This document shows positions 12,001 through 24,104 of a stretch of 64,000 bases of DNA, in pieces. The notes beneath the pieces were generated by a model. That model made no database searches. It saw only the letters and a list, made by a program, of their open reading frames with translations, and was not told the DNA's origin. The translations under genes and the position numbers were made by a program. Source of the stretch: Cycas panzhihuaensis (taxonomy: Eukaryota; Cycadophyta); assembly GCA_023213395.1 (NCBI GenBank), contig CM041465.1:67153741-67217740 (forward strand), in the 5' to 3' direction. Every line of letters begins with the position of its first letter. Position 1 is the first letter of the stretch.

Positions 12001-14259
12001 GATGAAATGAATGGTAATATGCCCAAGATATTAATGTTGTAAGTTGATAAAAGTGAGTAGACCATCCTTGCCAAATCAATCACTTATTAACTCATAAGTT
12101 TTTAGATGCAAGGACCTTAAAACGATGAATATAAAAGCAAATGACCAATTGAATGGAATGATACTATTAATCATCCCCTCAACCATCTGTTTTATAAAAT
12201 ATAAAGAACAAAATAGTGATAAAGAGTGCAAGTTTTATATTGATTTCATAAAGATGTATAAGCATACTACCCATGTTAAGAAATTTAGACTATGACTAAA
12301 ACATCAAGATACAACCACTACCTAAGTTTAATAGAAGCAACGTTGAAGTACCTTTGAGCTTCTTAACTCATCAATTAATCCAACTAAATCACTAAATAAA
12401 TTAAACAATCATGGTATCATAATGGTAGAATTATAGAAAATTAAAGGACTCCATTACATATTTACCTTAAGAAGCACACAATACCATTGTATTAGGAAAC
12501 ATATGCATTCATCAACTAGTTGCTAAAGTATATTTTCCAAATGTTTAATAAATTTGTATATTAAATTATATCATAATTCCCCATATACCATCACTACATG
12601 GAGCTAAATAAGTGTCTAATACATTGAGATATATGAAGCTGACCAATCTACATAAAATTGCATAAGCCAATATGACCATGAAATCCAAGTGCAAACTAAT
12701 AATCTTGTGGCGATAACAAGTTTATAAAGAGATATTTTAGGAGCATTGCTACCTAGAAATTCTTATCATAAACTAGTAGCCACTTGAGAAGACATGATCT
12801 AATAGTTCACAGTTTCTACCTAGTTTATATTTCCATTGTTGTTTGGATTCTTTCCACAATGTAAGATTCATAATTAGTTTTATTACAATAATATGCAAAG
12901 CTCATAAGTTGAATATATCATTAGAGTCTAAAGGGTGAGGAGGGCAAATAACACTGAATAAAGGTAAATATAAAAGAGAACAATGAAGAAAATAAATGAA
13001 AGGTAAAGGGAAGAATAACCAATTAAGCTAGGAGAAGTCTCTCTTTCTCTTGATGTCTTTAGATTATGCACCATGTAGTTCCATGGGTGTTTGAGCTCTT
13101 TAGTAAGCCATGATTGCAAGGTCTTATATATTCCTCTAAGCTGACAACCATTATTATTCAAATTATGTAGTTGCATGGCATGTTATTTAAGGCCTAAAAA
13201 TAACATTCCTAAGACCTTTCTCCAAGGATTGGTTGGAGTATACACCTACATATATAATAAACTTTTGCTTATGCAGAATCTACTTGTTATAAGTCACCCA
13301 ATAAAGGCCATTAATTATAGCCCCATAAGTTATACTAGTTTAGTAGATTTGATTTCATCATATTCTCATATAATGTATAAATCAAGTGATGCAATGCCTT
13401 TCTAAGATTTACAAAACACGCTATCATAATTAAAATTGAGTAATCTTATTAGAGGCCTACTCTCTCAACTTGTTTGTTATACTATCTCCACCTTATACTT
13501 CATCTCTATACCATGATTCATGTGAATCAAAAGTATAGATATGCAAAATCAAGCAAAACTATGGTTATTAGTAGGCCTACGTATTATGAAATAGGATTAT
13601 ATAGTGTATAATAATTATGAAACATAAGTATATAGAATGAGATTTCTTTCATTTATCCCCTCTTTCAAGGTAGGCAATTTGCTAGTTAAATTTCCCCCTT
13701 ACTAGAAACCCACACTTCCTTATATTTATTTTATAACGTGTTCACACCAAAGTCAATGTGAAGTAATTACAATCTAATGATTCATAATAGCGATGGCTCT
13801 ATCATTTTCCCATTTCTATTCATTATTTTCCTTGATTTAATGCCATGTTCCATCCAATTAATGTCCTACAATGGATCTTATTCTCCACTCACCTCCCATG
13901 AGGGAAATGATGATAAGGAGTAGAAGTAAATTAATACCTAATTAGATGTGTGGTTGTAAGCCCACTACTTCTATATTTTACAAACTAATATTGTATTAAT
14001 TATTAGATTATGTCATCTTATAATGTATCTATCCTTTAGGCAGAATATTGAACAGGTGGTGATGACCTAGACTAGTTGCCACATGTTGGTCATCATACTA
14101 AATTCATCTCTTCCTTCATTATTTCCTTAATTAACCCCACCTCTCATCTGATAAGTTAGCCATCATTTTGGTAATCTCTTTATATAGAATTAGAATTAGT
14201 TGTAGTGTAACCAATTATTTAAAGTACTGGAATATTCATTTTTACTAATATTGATGTAA
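12001..14259. other. AT-rich DNA, nothing clearly recognised
   Basis: This would be the place for the LINE endonuclease and ORF1 on the minus strand, but no motif is legible. The open frames at 12,928-13,176 (minus) and 13,175-13,405 (plus) are short, low in information and match nothing I recognise. Confidence 0.5.
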
Positions 14260-14534
14260 TGTTTAATTAATAAGCTAAGGTTATCATTAATCGATATTAA
14301 AATATAATTTTATAATGATGAAGTTATCCATCTATATAAGGATAATATTTATTATAATTAAAAGTAGATCATCTAATTTTCCTTACAAGGATAAGATGAC
14401 TCACCATGTGGTTTATTGGTTACTCTTCTTAATATGAACTCTCATAGATATTTGGAGGTAGTTTTTCCTATTCATGGATTTTTTACATTAAACATGGTAT
14501 ATATAAAGTGTATGCATTATAATTCTTATACCCT
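14260..14534 (+). repeat. LTR fragment of copia-like family D, copy 2
   Basis: Plus-strand counterpart of the LTR at 3,004-3,421. Shared are the start TGTTTAATTA, a CTATATAAGGA promoter box (TATATAAG at 14,333-14,340) followed by AATATTTATT, a block AAGGATA..ATGACTCA.CAT, and a block TATTTGGAGGT..TTTTTC..TTCATGG..TTT. The match stops near 14,530, where the left end of the minus-strand gypsy element begins. The LTR's last ~100 bp and primer site are missing at this point, which suggests it was cut by the gypsy insertion. Confidence 0.6.
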
Positions 14535-14791
14535 TTGGTTCTATAGGAATCAATCTAGGTTAAGTACCTCTCAATAACTTTATGTTTCTTCTATTTCTAA
14601 TGAAAATAAATAGATATCAATCTATAGGAACCCTAGAACCAACTTTGTCTAACTTCTAAAAAGAAGTCTCCACTTGGTTGTGTTGTATGGTTGAAAATAT
14701 TGGAAGGCAAAAGGCTAGGATATGTGAATGACACTTGGTAAAGGAATATACTAGCCTACATAATTAAGTAGAGGAGATCATAGCCTCTAAT
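14535..14791 (-). repeat. left terminal repeat (3' LTR remnant) of the minus-strand gypsy
   Basis: Matches 21,921-22,171 over about 245 bp, including TTAAGTACCTCT, CCTAGAACCAACTTTGTCTA, CTTGGTTGTGTT and ACTAGCCTACATAAT. The similarity ends abruptly at GAGATC on the right. Only the primer-site-proximal end of the LTR is shared, so the full LTR length is unknown. Confidence 0.6.
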
Positions 14792-15551
14792 GATGTACTA
14801 TGAGACACATGATGGCAAATGTATTTTATGATGACCATGTATTTATATATCTATATACATTGATCATTCCGGTTATCATTTATGTAATTGTGTGGATGAA
14901 ACATTAACTCTTTATCCATCCCACCTTTTTATCCTTTCTTTATATTATGCATAATATATACTCATTTGTGTGATTGATTGTGAAATCATATAAAAAAGAA
15001 AGAGAACCTTTTTTTTTTAATATTTTATCATTATTTTTTTTATTAGTATGTACATGATAGTTTATACTCATCTCAGAGTAAAAGAGGTTTTCCAAAAAAG
15101 AGTAGATTGAAAAGATTTATGAACTCCATTCTCATAAACATAAAATTATTTAAAACTCAAATGGTAATAAGTTTATAAAAGTAAAGAATGAAACAATAGA
15201 AACCCTCCATAGAATTTATATCATTCACATCATACTCAGGATAGATTATACAAACACAGATTGAATTCTATATCTATATAATATATGTAGAGAAAATCAT
15301 ATTATTTATAAAATAGAAGGTGAGTTTCACTTGATAAACAACTAGTCTTTTGAGTATATAGGATTTCTCATTAACTCCTAAGGGAAAAAGGATTTAAGGG
15401 ACTTGCCCCCTACTAAGATCCTCCTTGACCCATGATTCACACATGGGTCTATATTTTCTAACACTTCATCTTATATTAAATCTCTCAATTTAGACTACAC
15501 AAAACTCATACTTCTACCTTCAAAATCCATAGTTTATAGTCTTTATAAAAT

Positions 15552-15624
15552 GACAGATTATACTCATTTTGAAGTGATAGTTTATACTTATTATAGAGTA
15601 GTAGTTTATATTCATTCTAAAGTA
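15552..15624. repeat. short tandem repeat, about 24-bp unit, three copies
   Basis: Three degenerate units of the form (g/t)ATAGTTTATACTCATTnTnnAGT follow one another and end in GAGTGTCC. Single related units occur at 15,055 and around 17,590-17,735, where the same GAGTGTCC also follows. No function is evident. Confidence 0.6.
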
Positions 15625-15978
15625 GAGTGTCCTCAACATAGGATGAAATCTATCCAAGGTAGTTATCTAGGATAAAAGTGAAATAGGTTAATATCACAAG
15701 GTCATTACGTTAGTTGATTATTCTTAGAAAGGGTCTTAAGTGAACTTTAAATTAGATCACTTAAGTGAAATACACTTTCATATGTATTATATGTAATTTC
15801 ATGTTACCTAATTATAATGCTCCCTCTCTCAATATAAAATTAAAAGATTAATGGAGGAGGCTCATTCTTACCTCCCTATTTTGTGAGAGCTACTATTTTT
15901 CTCTCAAGTCTCTCTTGCTCCTATATTTTCCTTTGTGTTTAGTGCATGGAGATGAAAGATATATCCACTCTTTTCTTA

Positions 15979-16213
15979 TGGTATCAGAGTAACTATGGTT
16001 CAAAACCAGTCTTATGTACCATGGTAGCACACCCAGACATACATGAAAGTGGGGGTATGGATGTTGAGGAATGTTGTGCTGGACATGCACACTGTGTAGG
16101 TATAATCGACTCCTCGTGATAGGGGAGTGTTGGAACTCATGATACTAACTATCCTGAGGAAGTCCTATTCCCAAATCACCCTAGGGATTTTGGTGTAACG
16201 ATAGCCTATGACA
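15979..16213 (+). mobile_element. 5'-truncated TRIM, second copy
   Basis: Begins at the primer-binding site (TGGTATCAGAG at 15,979), with interior sequence collinear with the TRIM at 10,670-10,818: CACACCC-GA-ATACATGAA, GAGGAATG, GGACATGCA. The same polypurine tract GATAGGGGAG follows, then a full 86-bp right LTR (16,128-16,213) starting TGTTGGAACTCATGA and ending TATGACA. The left LTR is absent: sequence to the left of the primer site has no LTR similarity. It lies inside the minus-strand gypsy body. Confidence 0.85.
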
Positions 16214-16364
16214 AAAAGAAACTATAGTGCTAGCTTTTGTATTAAAAGATCCTAAAATATACTTGATAGTAACGAAAGAGAAAAATGATATCGATGATAA
16301 AACTTGATGGTAAAGAGTAAGAAGCCATGAGGAATAGACCTAGTAAGTACTAACCAACTAATAA

Positions 16365-16495
16365 ATGACAACTTAAGAATCAGAGTAGATGATAATAGGA
16401 CCATCATAAAACTAGGAGACATCTAACAAGGCTCTTATAATAGCAAAATATTGAACTTCATTATTGGTGGCTCTAAGTAAAAATAGACCTACAAA
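16365..16495 (-). pseudogene. second RNase H (aRNH-like) fragment of gypsy
   Basis: The minus strand reads VGLFLLRATNNEVQYFAII, then a short helix-like stretch, then IIIYSDS. ATNN.A.Y.A and (Y/G)DS are hallmarks of the additional RNase H that some Ty3/gypsy lineages of the Tat type carry between RNase H and integrase. A stop lies between the two motifs. No such domain is seen in the gypsy copies at 31-64 kb. Confidence 0.5.
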
Positions 16496-17788
16496 TGAGA
16501 GAAGGGTTTTTTATTGCTCATATATCACCCATGTAATAATAGATGGCCTTGGGTTACCTCTACTACCTTCATCAGTGAGTATACTCAATGCCAAAAGAAA
16601 GATAAGAGCTAAATTTAGATATAAAGTGATCAATAAAGAGAAATTGTAAAAATTAATCAATTAAGAGTTGGTGTAGAATGATACAAAAATGGTTTAAACT
16701 ACAAGGTGTAAATCATAATATCATAACTAGGATAATAACTAATGGTTAAAAGATGCCAAGTATGGTTTAATAACAATTAAGGCTATGGTGGACCTAAGCA
16801 TTTATATCTAAACATCCTAAGTGACCAACCAAAATAAACATAACCTATAATTGATATAGGTAGGGTTAAACCTATCGTGTGACTTTCCCTACATAATAGG
16901 ATGATGATAATAGTATTTTTTACTTTTTTACTTCTTTCTTTCTTTTTTAATTTCAGTTTTTTTTTTTTTCTTTAACATATTTTCAATACTTACAGAAGAG
17001 AGGATTTGAGAATCATCTAATTATAATATATCCCTTCTCAATGTAGGAAGGATTGGTCCTTTTCAACAAAACCAAAATGGGATAGGGGTAACCAAACTCC
17101 TCAAAGATCAAATCGTAGGTAACAAAAGGAAATCTAAATCACAATGTCTCTAAACATATAAGAAATGTGTTTAAATGAGGATTCACCTCAAGAGTGTAAA
17201 TAAAGTAAATCAAGGATTAACATAAAAAGAAAAGCAAGTGGTATAAGATCAAAAAGAAACTTCTAAGCTAAAAGGAAAGGTCTATAAAGTAGATTAAATA
17301 ATTAGCAGAATAACTAAAGTTGAAAAAATAGATATTATATCATAAATAACTATTAAGGGTGAAATTAGAAGCCAAGGTTCTCTTTTGAGTTTGAATCTTA
17401 AAGGAGAAGAAGTTGAAGAATGGTAATAAAAGAAGGATTCTAGTAACCAATGCCTATGCCAAAAAAACATAGTAGTCTTACATAGTTGATAGAACATCAC
17501 TTAGCAAAAGCAAGAGGAAACTGACAGAACATAAAGACTAATTAAAGAAAGAGATTGTCCATAGTTTCAGTTAATTAGAAAATATAACTTCTCAGAGTTA
17601 TAATTTATCATTATTATAGAGATAGGATGTCCATCTAAGTGGACGGATGGAGTCTACCATAGTTTATACTCTTTAGCAAATAAATCTCTTAAAGTCATAG
17701 TTTATATTTATTATAAAGTTATTCTTGGAGTGTCCCCTAACTCCAGGTCAATATTAACCAACTCTCCTATGACCATGCCATTTGCTTC

Positions 17789-18569
17789 TTAAAAATTAGG
17801 AGGAGCAGATTCTACTAAAGAAACACATACCTTAGATTGAGAATAAGTAGCTAGAGGTGAATTTGAATAAATTAGTTTTGAAAAACCTAAATTGTGATGA
17901 TAAGAAAAAAGACAAGGGGTAGAGCTAACCAAATGCTTAAGGATTGCCTCATCATTCTTGAAATGCTCTAAATAGAAGACATTGTCAAGGATAATATTCT
18001 TTGATAACTTATAAGGAGGAGATGATGACTTAATGATTTGGGGACCATTAAATAAAAGATTTTGATGAGTTGGTAAAAACTCAATAATCAAAGAGGCTTG
18101 GGTAAATGGGATTGGTTTACCAATAAAGTCCCAAGTCAAAGTGAAGACTTAATTAATTTTTTCATAGTCAAAAGAATAATCATGATCAAATAGGGTCATA
18201 TAAACAAAAGATGATGACTATTCATTAATAAAATGATAAAAAAGAAGAGAAATAATTGAAACCAACTTAATCTCTCAAACTCCATTAGGTAAAATCTGAT
18301 CTATTTGAGATGATGTAGAGGATGAAAAAAACTTCATTGTTAGATATTAAATCTAGATGCCTATCTAATAACAACTTCTTTTGATATCTGTTAAGCCATC
18401 TGGTAAAGGGAGAAGATGGAGAAAAAGGAACTGTCATAGGTGGTGGTACATTATGTAGGGATGGCTTCATATATTCAAGTAGAGAAGTGGTTATATGAGG
18501 TGAAACCAGGGTAACTCTAGATGAAGGTAAATGTAAGATTTTAAAAAAATAACATTCATTTGAAAGCAA
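17789..18569 (-). pseudogene. gypsy pol linker between protease and RT
   Basis: Two open stretches (18,569-18,285 and 18,139-17,789) without enzyme motifs. The second contains HFKNDEAILKHLVSSTP then HHNLGFSK. This parallels a block found at the same place in the other gypsy copies (CFENNEALLEYLAG in A, YFKDDEALLEHLAG in C). Position between protease and the expected RT, plus this motif, supports the call. Function unknown. Confidence 0.55.
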
Positions 18570-18934
18570 AGGATATGAATTAGTTTCTTGAACTAAAGAA
18601 TGTTCTCCATAAGATTAATTAAGATCTAATATTTTTTTCTTTAGAAAATTTAGACATATAAGTTAAACTAATCTAATAAGAAAAGAAGAAGGACAACGTA
18701 GTTTGCAAGGAATGATTTCAACCATATCAACATCTTTTACTTCTCCTTGAGGAGAGGTAGTCATAATGGTGAAATATTATTCTAAACTCATAGATTAGAG
18801 GACTCACCAGGTTTAGCAACTATTTCAATATGAGGTATTGATTGCTTGATAAGATTAGCTCTATGCTTCATAATTTTTAATTCTTCCTCATGAATGAACT
18901 GAAGTTTATCAAAAATGTAAGAGTAAATAACAAA

Positions 18935-19215
18935 CATTTAGGTGATTAAAGGCCTATCTAAAAGGATGTTACACTCTAAATTAACGTTAAGAAAGTTTAA
19001 TTCAATGTAAACTATTTTACCTTCGAAGGTCAAAGGTAGAGTGATTTGACCAAGGGGAGTTATCTTATTTTTATCATAACCTTACTAAATCCATTTATAA
19101 GGATCAAAGATAGATATCTCTAAACCTTCAACTAGGCAAAGAGGGATAATGTTAACAGATGAACTCTCATCAATGATAACACATCAAATGTTTATGTTAT
19201 CCTTGATAATTTTAA
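18935..19215 (-). pseudogene. gypsy aspartic protease, broken
   Basis: The minus strand reads VIIDESSSVNIIPL (near 19,185), then GYDKNKITPLG, LPLTFEGK and CNILLDRPLI. These align with VMDNGSSVNAMPL, LPLTLEDK and YNLLLGRPWL of copy C, i.e. the catalytic Asp loop and the C-terminal LGRPWL strand of retropepsins. The DNG loop is DES here and a stop follows, so activity is unlikely. It would cut the Gag-Pol precursor. Confidence 0.65.
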
Positions 19216-20119
19216 TAGAAAACAAGGGAATATCATTAGGAGCATGGTTAATTTGAGAAGGCAATATAGCTAAGTCAAATGAAAGGATAAAACTAAATGA
19301 TCTAACAAAGGCATGGACTCCCAATGTATTAAATAAAAGTTAGTATTGCTTGGGGAAATACTTTAATAAATTAATAACTAATATGCTAGTAGGAATAGTC
19401 TTGAACTCATCAACCAAAGAAAATGATTCATCCTTTAAACTAGAAGGAATAGATTGAAGCTTGATAAGAGGAGGGGGAATAAGAGGCAAAAAGTCATGAC
19501 TTTTGGTTATTAAATCATTAAATTACTTAGAAAGACATGAACTCTTTATAGACAGTTCTTTTACTTTCACAACATTTAAGAGTTGTGCAAGTTTAGCTAT
19601 TAGTACACTTTGCTGAGAGAATAGAGGTAGGTAATTTCTTTGATGAATGAGGGTTAGAAGTTTCACCTTCAGCACTTTCTATCTAATTTGCGTTACCTTT
19701 CTTGTATTTATCTTCTTTATAATCATGTCAAGGTAATGGATATTTATAAATCAATTAATCTTGAGAAGATTTAAAAGTTTGATTTGTTTGAATAATAGTC
19801 TTTAGATTCATTGCTTGAACCATGTGACATTCACTCCTATCCTGGGCATTGATTTAGTAGAAAGAGCACCATTTAGTCTTCCTCATAGAGGAGAAGGTAT
19901 ATGTTGGTTTTATCATTTTCAACCCTTAATAAGGTGAATAACTTTTTCTTCTTATCTAAGAGGATTAGGAGAAGAGTCATCAATATATAACTTAAAGTCA
20001 TTTGCACACTCTAATGATCTAATTGAGGAAGTCAAGTGATCATAAGTTGGTTTAGAATGAGATGATTTGGGTGCTTGAACTAATTCTTTTAAAGGAATCA
20101 ATTTACTAACTTTCATAAT

Positions 20120-21890
20120 ACCCACTTAGATTTGAAAAGTATATAAATCAAGGCATCAATCAATAGCTTCATCATATGTTTGAGGACCTAGCTTCCGTGC
20201 CTCAAGATGGACAAGAGATCTTAAAGCATTAATAAACAAGTTAAAGAGAGGATTAAAATATAATTAAAAGTAGCATACATGAACCTAATCTCAAAATCTT
20301 CTCACAAAATCTCTTAAAGTATCATCATGATTCTGTTTAATAGCTTATAGTGATTTAACCCTACATTCAAAAGGTCTTACAACATTAAAGTAATTAATAA
20401 AAGAATCTACTAATTATTGGAATGAAAGGATGGAGATAGATTGAATGTAATAATACCATTTCAAAGCATCGCATTGAAGTGATTTAAAGAATAATCATAT
20501 TATGACATAATCATATGGCATAAAGTTAGTACATACAAGCATAAATACTTGTATATATGATGTTAGATCTTAGGAAGATTTACCTAAAAACTTAGGAAGT
20601 TCAGTTAGGAAAGAAGGCATGGGAAATAATAGGACCTCTTATGGAAAAGGAGACTTCACATAATCCAAGAAAGATTTCCTTAGTCTCACAGTTGTAGAAT
20701 GTTGAGGCAAGGATGAAGGTTAAGGAATTGAAGAGGAAGTATGCTATTATTCATAAGAAGTAAGACAAATTGGGAGAAATTGAGTGGGATTAAACCATAT
20801 TGCTGGGTTAACTATCAAATTATTTTGAGTTATAGGAACTTGAGGAAATATGGGATTAAGATTATAAGTTAAAGTATACTATGGAAATGGCTTAGGAATA
20901 TAAGATGAGGAAGAAGGATTAACTATTACAGTGGCTTATAATTTAGTAGAAGCAACCTAAGGATGAATAATTTAAAGGTTAGAGTTAGGATTAAATGATG
21001 GAATATGATTATTTTATTTAGGAGAAGGAGGTATAAGCCTAACTCATTTAGGAATAATACTATGTATAAGAACTTGTTGATGAGCTTAGAAGTAATGAAA
21101 CATTTCTTGAGTCTAAAGAGTTGGTCTAATGATCAAATTTGATGGACTAACATGATTAGAGATAAGAGCATAAGAAGAAATAGGATTATCTTGGGTGAGT
21201 GATTTAAGAGGTTTCTCATGTGTATAAGATGTAACAAGAGGAGGATAATTTTGGTCTTATAAGAAATAAGATGAAATGTAAGGCTATGAATGAACAAATA
21301 TATTACCTTTTCCTTCTTAGTAAGGAGAAGAGGATGCTCTTAGAGTAGGCGAGTGAGATCGTAAAGGAGAGTGAGTCACCTTACTAGTACCAAATGGATT
21401 TTCCTGCATTGATATATATTCCTCATAAAGTGGATCAAACTAATAATGATATGGTGAAGTAGATATGGTATCAGTGTTAGGGTAGAAAGGGTCAGGGTAG
21501 AAAGGGTCATCATAATTAGGAATATAGACAAGAGAAGGAATTCCATTTAGAATGGGATCAAGGTAAGATAAAGATTCTTAAACAAAAGAGGCTCCTTCTT
21601 GAACAATAGTAGAGGTAGAAAAGGGAGTACTACTAACAAACTAGGAAGGTATTTTAGAGCACACTTGCTTAATAGATACTTCATATAATTTATCTAATTC
21701 CTCATATAGATAGAAATAGGTATCATGTACTTGATATTTAGCAAGATCTTCATGAGTAGATAAAACTTCCTTAGTAAAGTGGATATATTAAGGTCCAAAA
21801 TCTAGTGAAAGACCTTAAAGTCTCATTAATCTCCTTTGATAAGATGAGGGGGTTATTTCTATTGTTTAAAAATATATAATCAATTGAAAC
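20120..21890 (-). pseudogene. gypsy gag, broken
   Basis: A Pro/Ser-rich N-terminal half (about 21,700-20,700) precedes a capsid-like core. Recognisable pieces are LPKFLGKSS, YDYVIIRLFFKSLQCDALKW, LVDSFINYFNVVRPFE, LRDFVRRF and LINALR, between about 20,620 and 20,130. The same blocks occur in order in copies A, B and C (for example PKFDGTSSQDP, SLQGDTLKWF, FINYFDV). Gag forms the particle in which cDNA is made. Stops at several positions show it is dead. Confidence 0.65.
21479..21508 (-). repeat. exact 15-bp tandem duplication in gag
   Basis: AGGGTAGAAAGGGTC occurs twice head to tail. Read on the minus strand it duplicates DPFYP in frame, in the Pro-rich N-terminal part of gag. Confidence 0.85.
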
Positions 21891-21899
21891 AAAGGGCAA

Positions 21900-21920
21900 G
21901 TCCCTAGTATGTTTTCCAAA
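21900..21920 (-). promoter_or_regulatory. degenerate gypsy primer-binding site
   Basis: The minus strand reads TTTGGAAAACATACTAGGG and continues GAC. This parallels the LTR junctions of the better-preserved copies (TTGGCGACCATACTGGGAA at 58,149). It lies exactly between the right terminal repeat and gag. Confidence 0.5.
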
Positions 21921-22171
21921 CTGATGGTTATTTGAGAATTAGTCTATGTTAAGTACCTCTAAATAACTTTATATTTCTTCCATTTCTAATGAATATCAAG
22001 ATATATATCAACCTATAGGATACCTAGAACCAACTTTGTCTAACTCTTAAGAAGAAGTCTCTACTTGGTTGTGTTATATGGTTAGAAGTGATGAAAGATA
22101 AAAGGCTAGGATATGTGATCAACACTTGATGGAGGAACATACTAGCCTACATAATCAAGTAGAAGAGATCT
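21921..22171 (-). repeat. right terminal repeat (5' LTR part) of the minus-strand gypsy
   Basis: Partner of 14,535-14,791. It abuts the primer-binding site on its left as a minus-strand 5' LTR should. The match to the partner ends at 22,171. The true LTR may extend further right into sequence too diverged to align by eye. Confidence 0.6.
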
Positions 22172-24104
22172 AAGTTTGGAGCTACACTGATAATGTTTTT
22201 ATTTTATTTTCTTATTTTTTGTTATTCTATCTCTTATATTTTTCAACATTTTAGGTTTATCCATTTGAAGGAAATACTAAAATAAAGAACAATTTGATCA
22301 TACACTTGCAAAAAGCAACAAAAAAATACTAATAAATTTAAGGAAAATCACTCTTCAAATCAAATAAAGAAATAAGAAATCATAATGACTCTTCTTTTTT
22401 AAAGGAAATATTGCCAGTAAATAAAAGAATCTAACTTAAAATCTTCAAATAAACTTCTATTTCAAATATAAAGATATAAGAAATAAACTTTTTCAAAGGA
22501 ATTTTTTCATACATAGCTAGAAAATAAAGGTTGAAATAGTTTGAAGCTCCTTCTAGAATTCTTCTTCTTGCATACATGATCTTTGATGAATTTTATAATT
22601 TTTCGACCATATAATAACTCCAAATAAAGGAAATAAGCTATGAAATTTAACATGCAAAGTATAAACTTAATATACAACCTCAAAGTGCACTTTAACAACC
22701 CATGAAAGATGATATACAATGTGTAGATTCACCATGCAAGTAAGAACTTATCCCATATATCTCATTAAGAACTTAAATTAGGAACATAAAAAAGATTTCA
22801 CCATTGATTCAACAACATATAACTATAAAATTATTGAATCAATTCTAGCTTTTATAAAAGAAAAGAGTAAACAAGATGCATACAAAATTTATCCCCTTTA
22901 CTCATTTTCTAATTGTGCATCTTCTAGAAGAAGATGAAGAAGAAAAAAAAAAAAAAGAATTAAGGAAAGTGAACTATATAATCATAAGACCCTTAATGTA
23001 TGTAATTATATATATGCCTTACCATAATAATCTTCCTCATATTGACTAATCTTCAACCAATTCTTCCTTTTAATATAGGTAGAAAAAGGAGAAATTTGTA
23101 AAGAAACCACTAAAACTAGCACCAAACCAAAAGAAAATGAGACAAAGACCTATTAAAAATCTTAACTGCTATAGAGAATGGGAGGGAGAAGGTATGAAAT
23201 ATGATAAAGAGGTAGATCTCTCTTCTCTATAGTAATTCTCTATGAACCCCATAATGGGCTAATATTTCAACCAAGATTAATCCAAGAAAAATTAGAGAAC
23301 AACAAGAATTAAAGCCAAGATTGAGAAGATAGTATAAAGAAGGCACAACATAATAATTAACCATTTAAAAAAAAAAAAAGACTGATAGAAAAATATTACC
23401 AAACTTATAATAAGACATTTGAAGTTAAATAAAGGCTTTGTAGATGACAAACATCTCAACAAGTCTCATAAAATAGAGTTAAATAGTAGCACTAGCAATA
23501 TCTCTAAGTCTCTTTCTATTTTATTCTTCCATTCTCCACTTCTTTTCTCTTTTTTGTTCAATAGAACCATAAAACTCACAATAATTTGAGGGTTTCTAGG
23601 TAAGAAAGAAGGAGTTATTATCAAATTTAGGCAAAAATATGTGAAAAATACAGAAAAAATGATATGTTTGATTAAAAATATTACATGCATAATAGTCAAA
23701 AATATAATTTTCTACATAAAATGCATTAGGTTATATTATATATAGAATGAAAAACATGACTTTCTAAATAAAATATAATTAATCATATTTTTAAAAATAT
23801 TCAAAAGGTGATGATTAAAAGAAAAAAAAATTAACAAATATAATTTAGAAACTCAAAGTATTACCAACAACTAAAGTAAAATGACTTCATCAAAGATAAA
23901 GAGTATCTCAGAAGAAGTGACAAATTAAGCACAATCCTAAAAAATATTAAAAATTGATAACCATAGTATAAGAATAAGAGGAAAAGATGGAAATAAGGTG
24001 TTAAAATACTTCAAGATCTAAAAATCATGTGGAACTAATATAATATCATGCTAAACTATCATAATACTTTAATGAATAAGCAAATAAGAATAGAACAATG
24101 GAAT
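22172..24104. other. AT-rich DNA, nothing clearly recognised
   Basis: May hold the outer part of the minus-strand gypsy 5' LTR and the missing 3' half of the minus-strand copia found at 25,975. No domain is legible on either strand. The open frames at 22,507-22,719 and 23,466-23,699 (minus) are hydrophobic and AT-driven. Poly-A runs occur at about 22,943 and 23,370. Confidence 0.5.

Larger units (their letters stand above)
14535..22171 (-). mobile_element. decayed minus-strand Ty3/gypsy element
   Basis: A direct repeat of about 250 bp borders the region (14,535-14,791 and 21,921-22,171). Between the copies the minus strand shows, from right to left, a degenerate primer-binding site (21,920-21,900), a Pro/Ser-rich gag start, a gag core (about 20,620-20,130), an aspartic protease (about 19,215-18,935), the conserved protease-RT linker motif (about 18,000-17,900) and a second-type RNase H (about 16,495-16,365). 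Reverse transcriptase and integrase cannot be read and may be deleted. A 5'-truncated TRIM sits at 15,979-16,213. The gag and linker resemble the gypsy copies at 31-64 kb, so it is a distant relative of that family. Confidence 0.7.
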
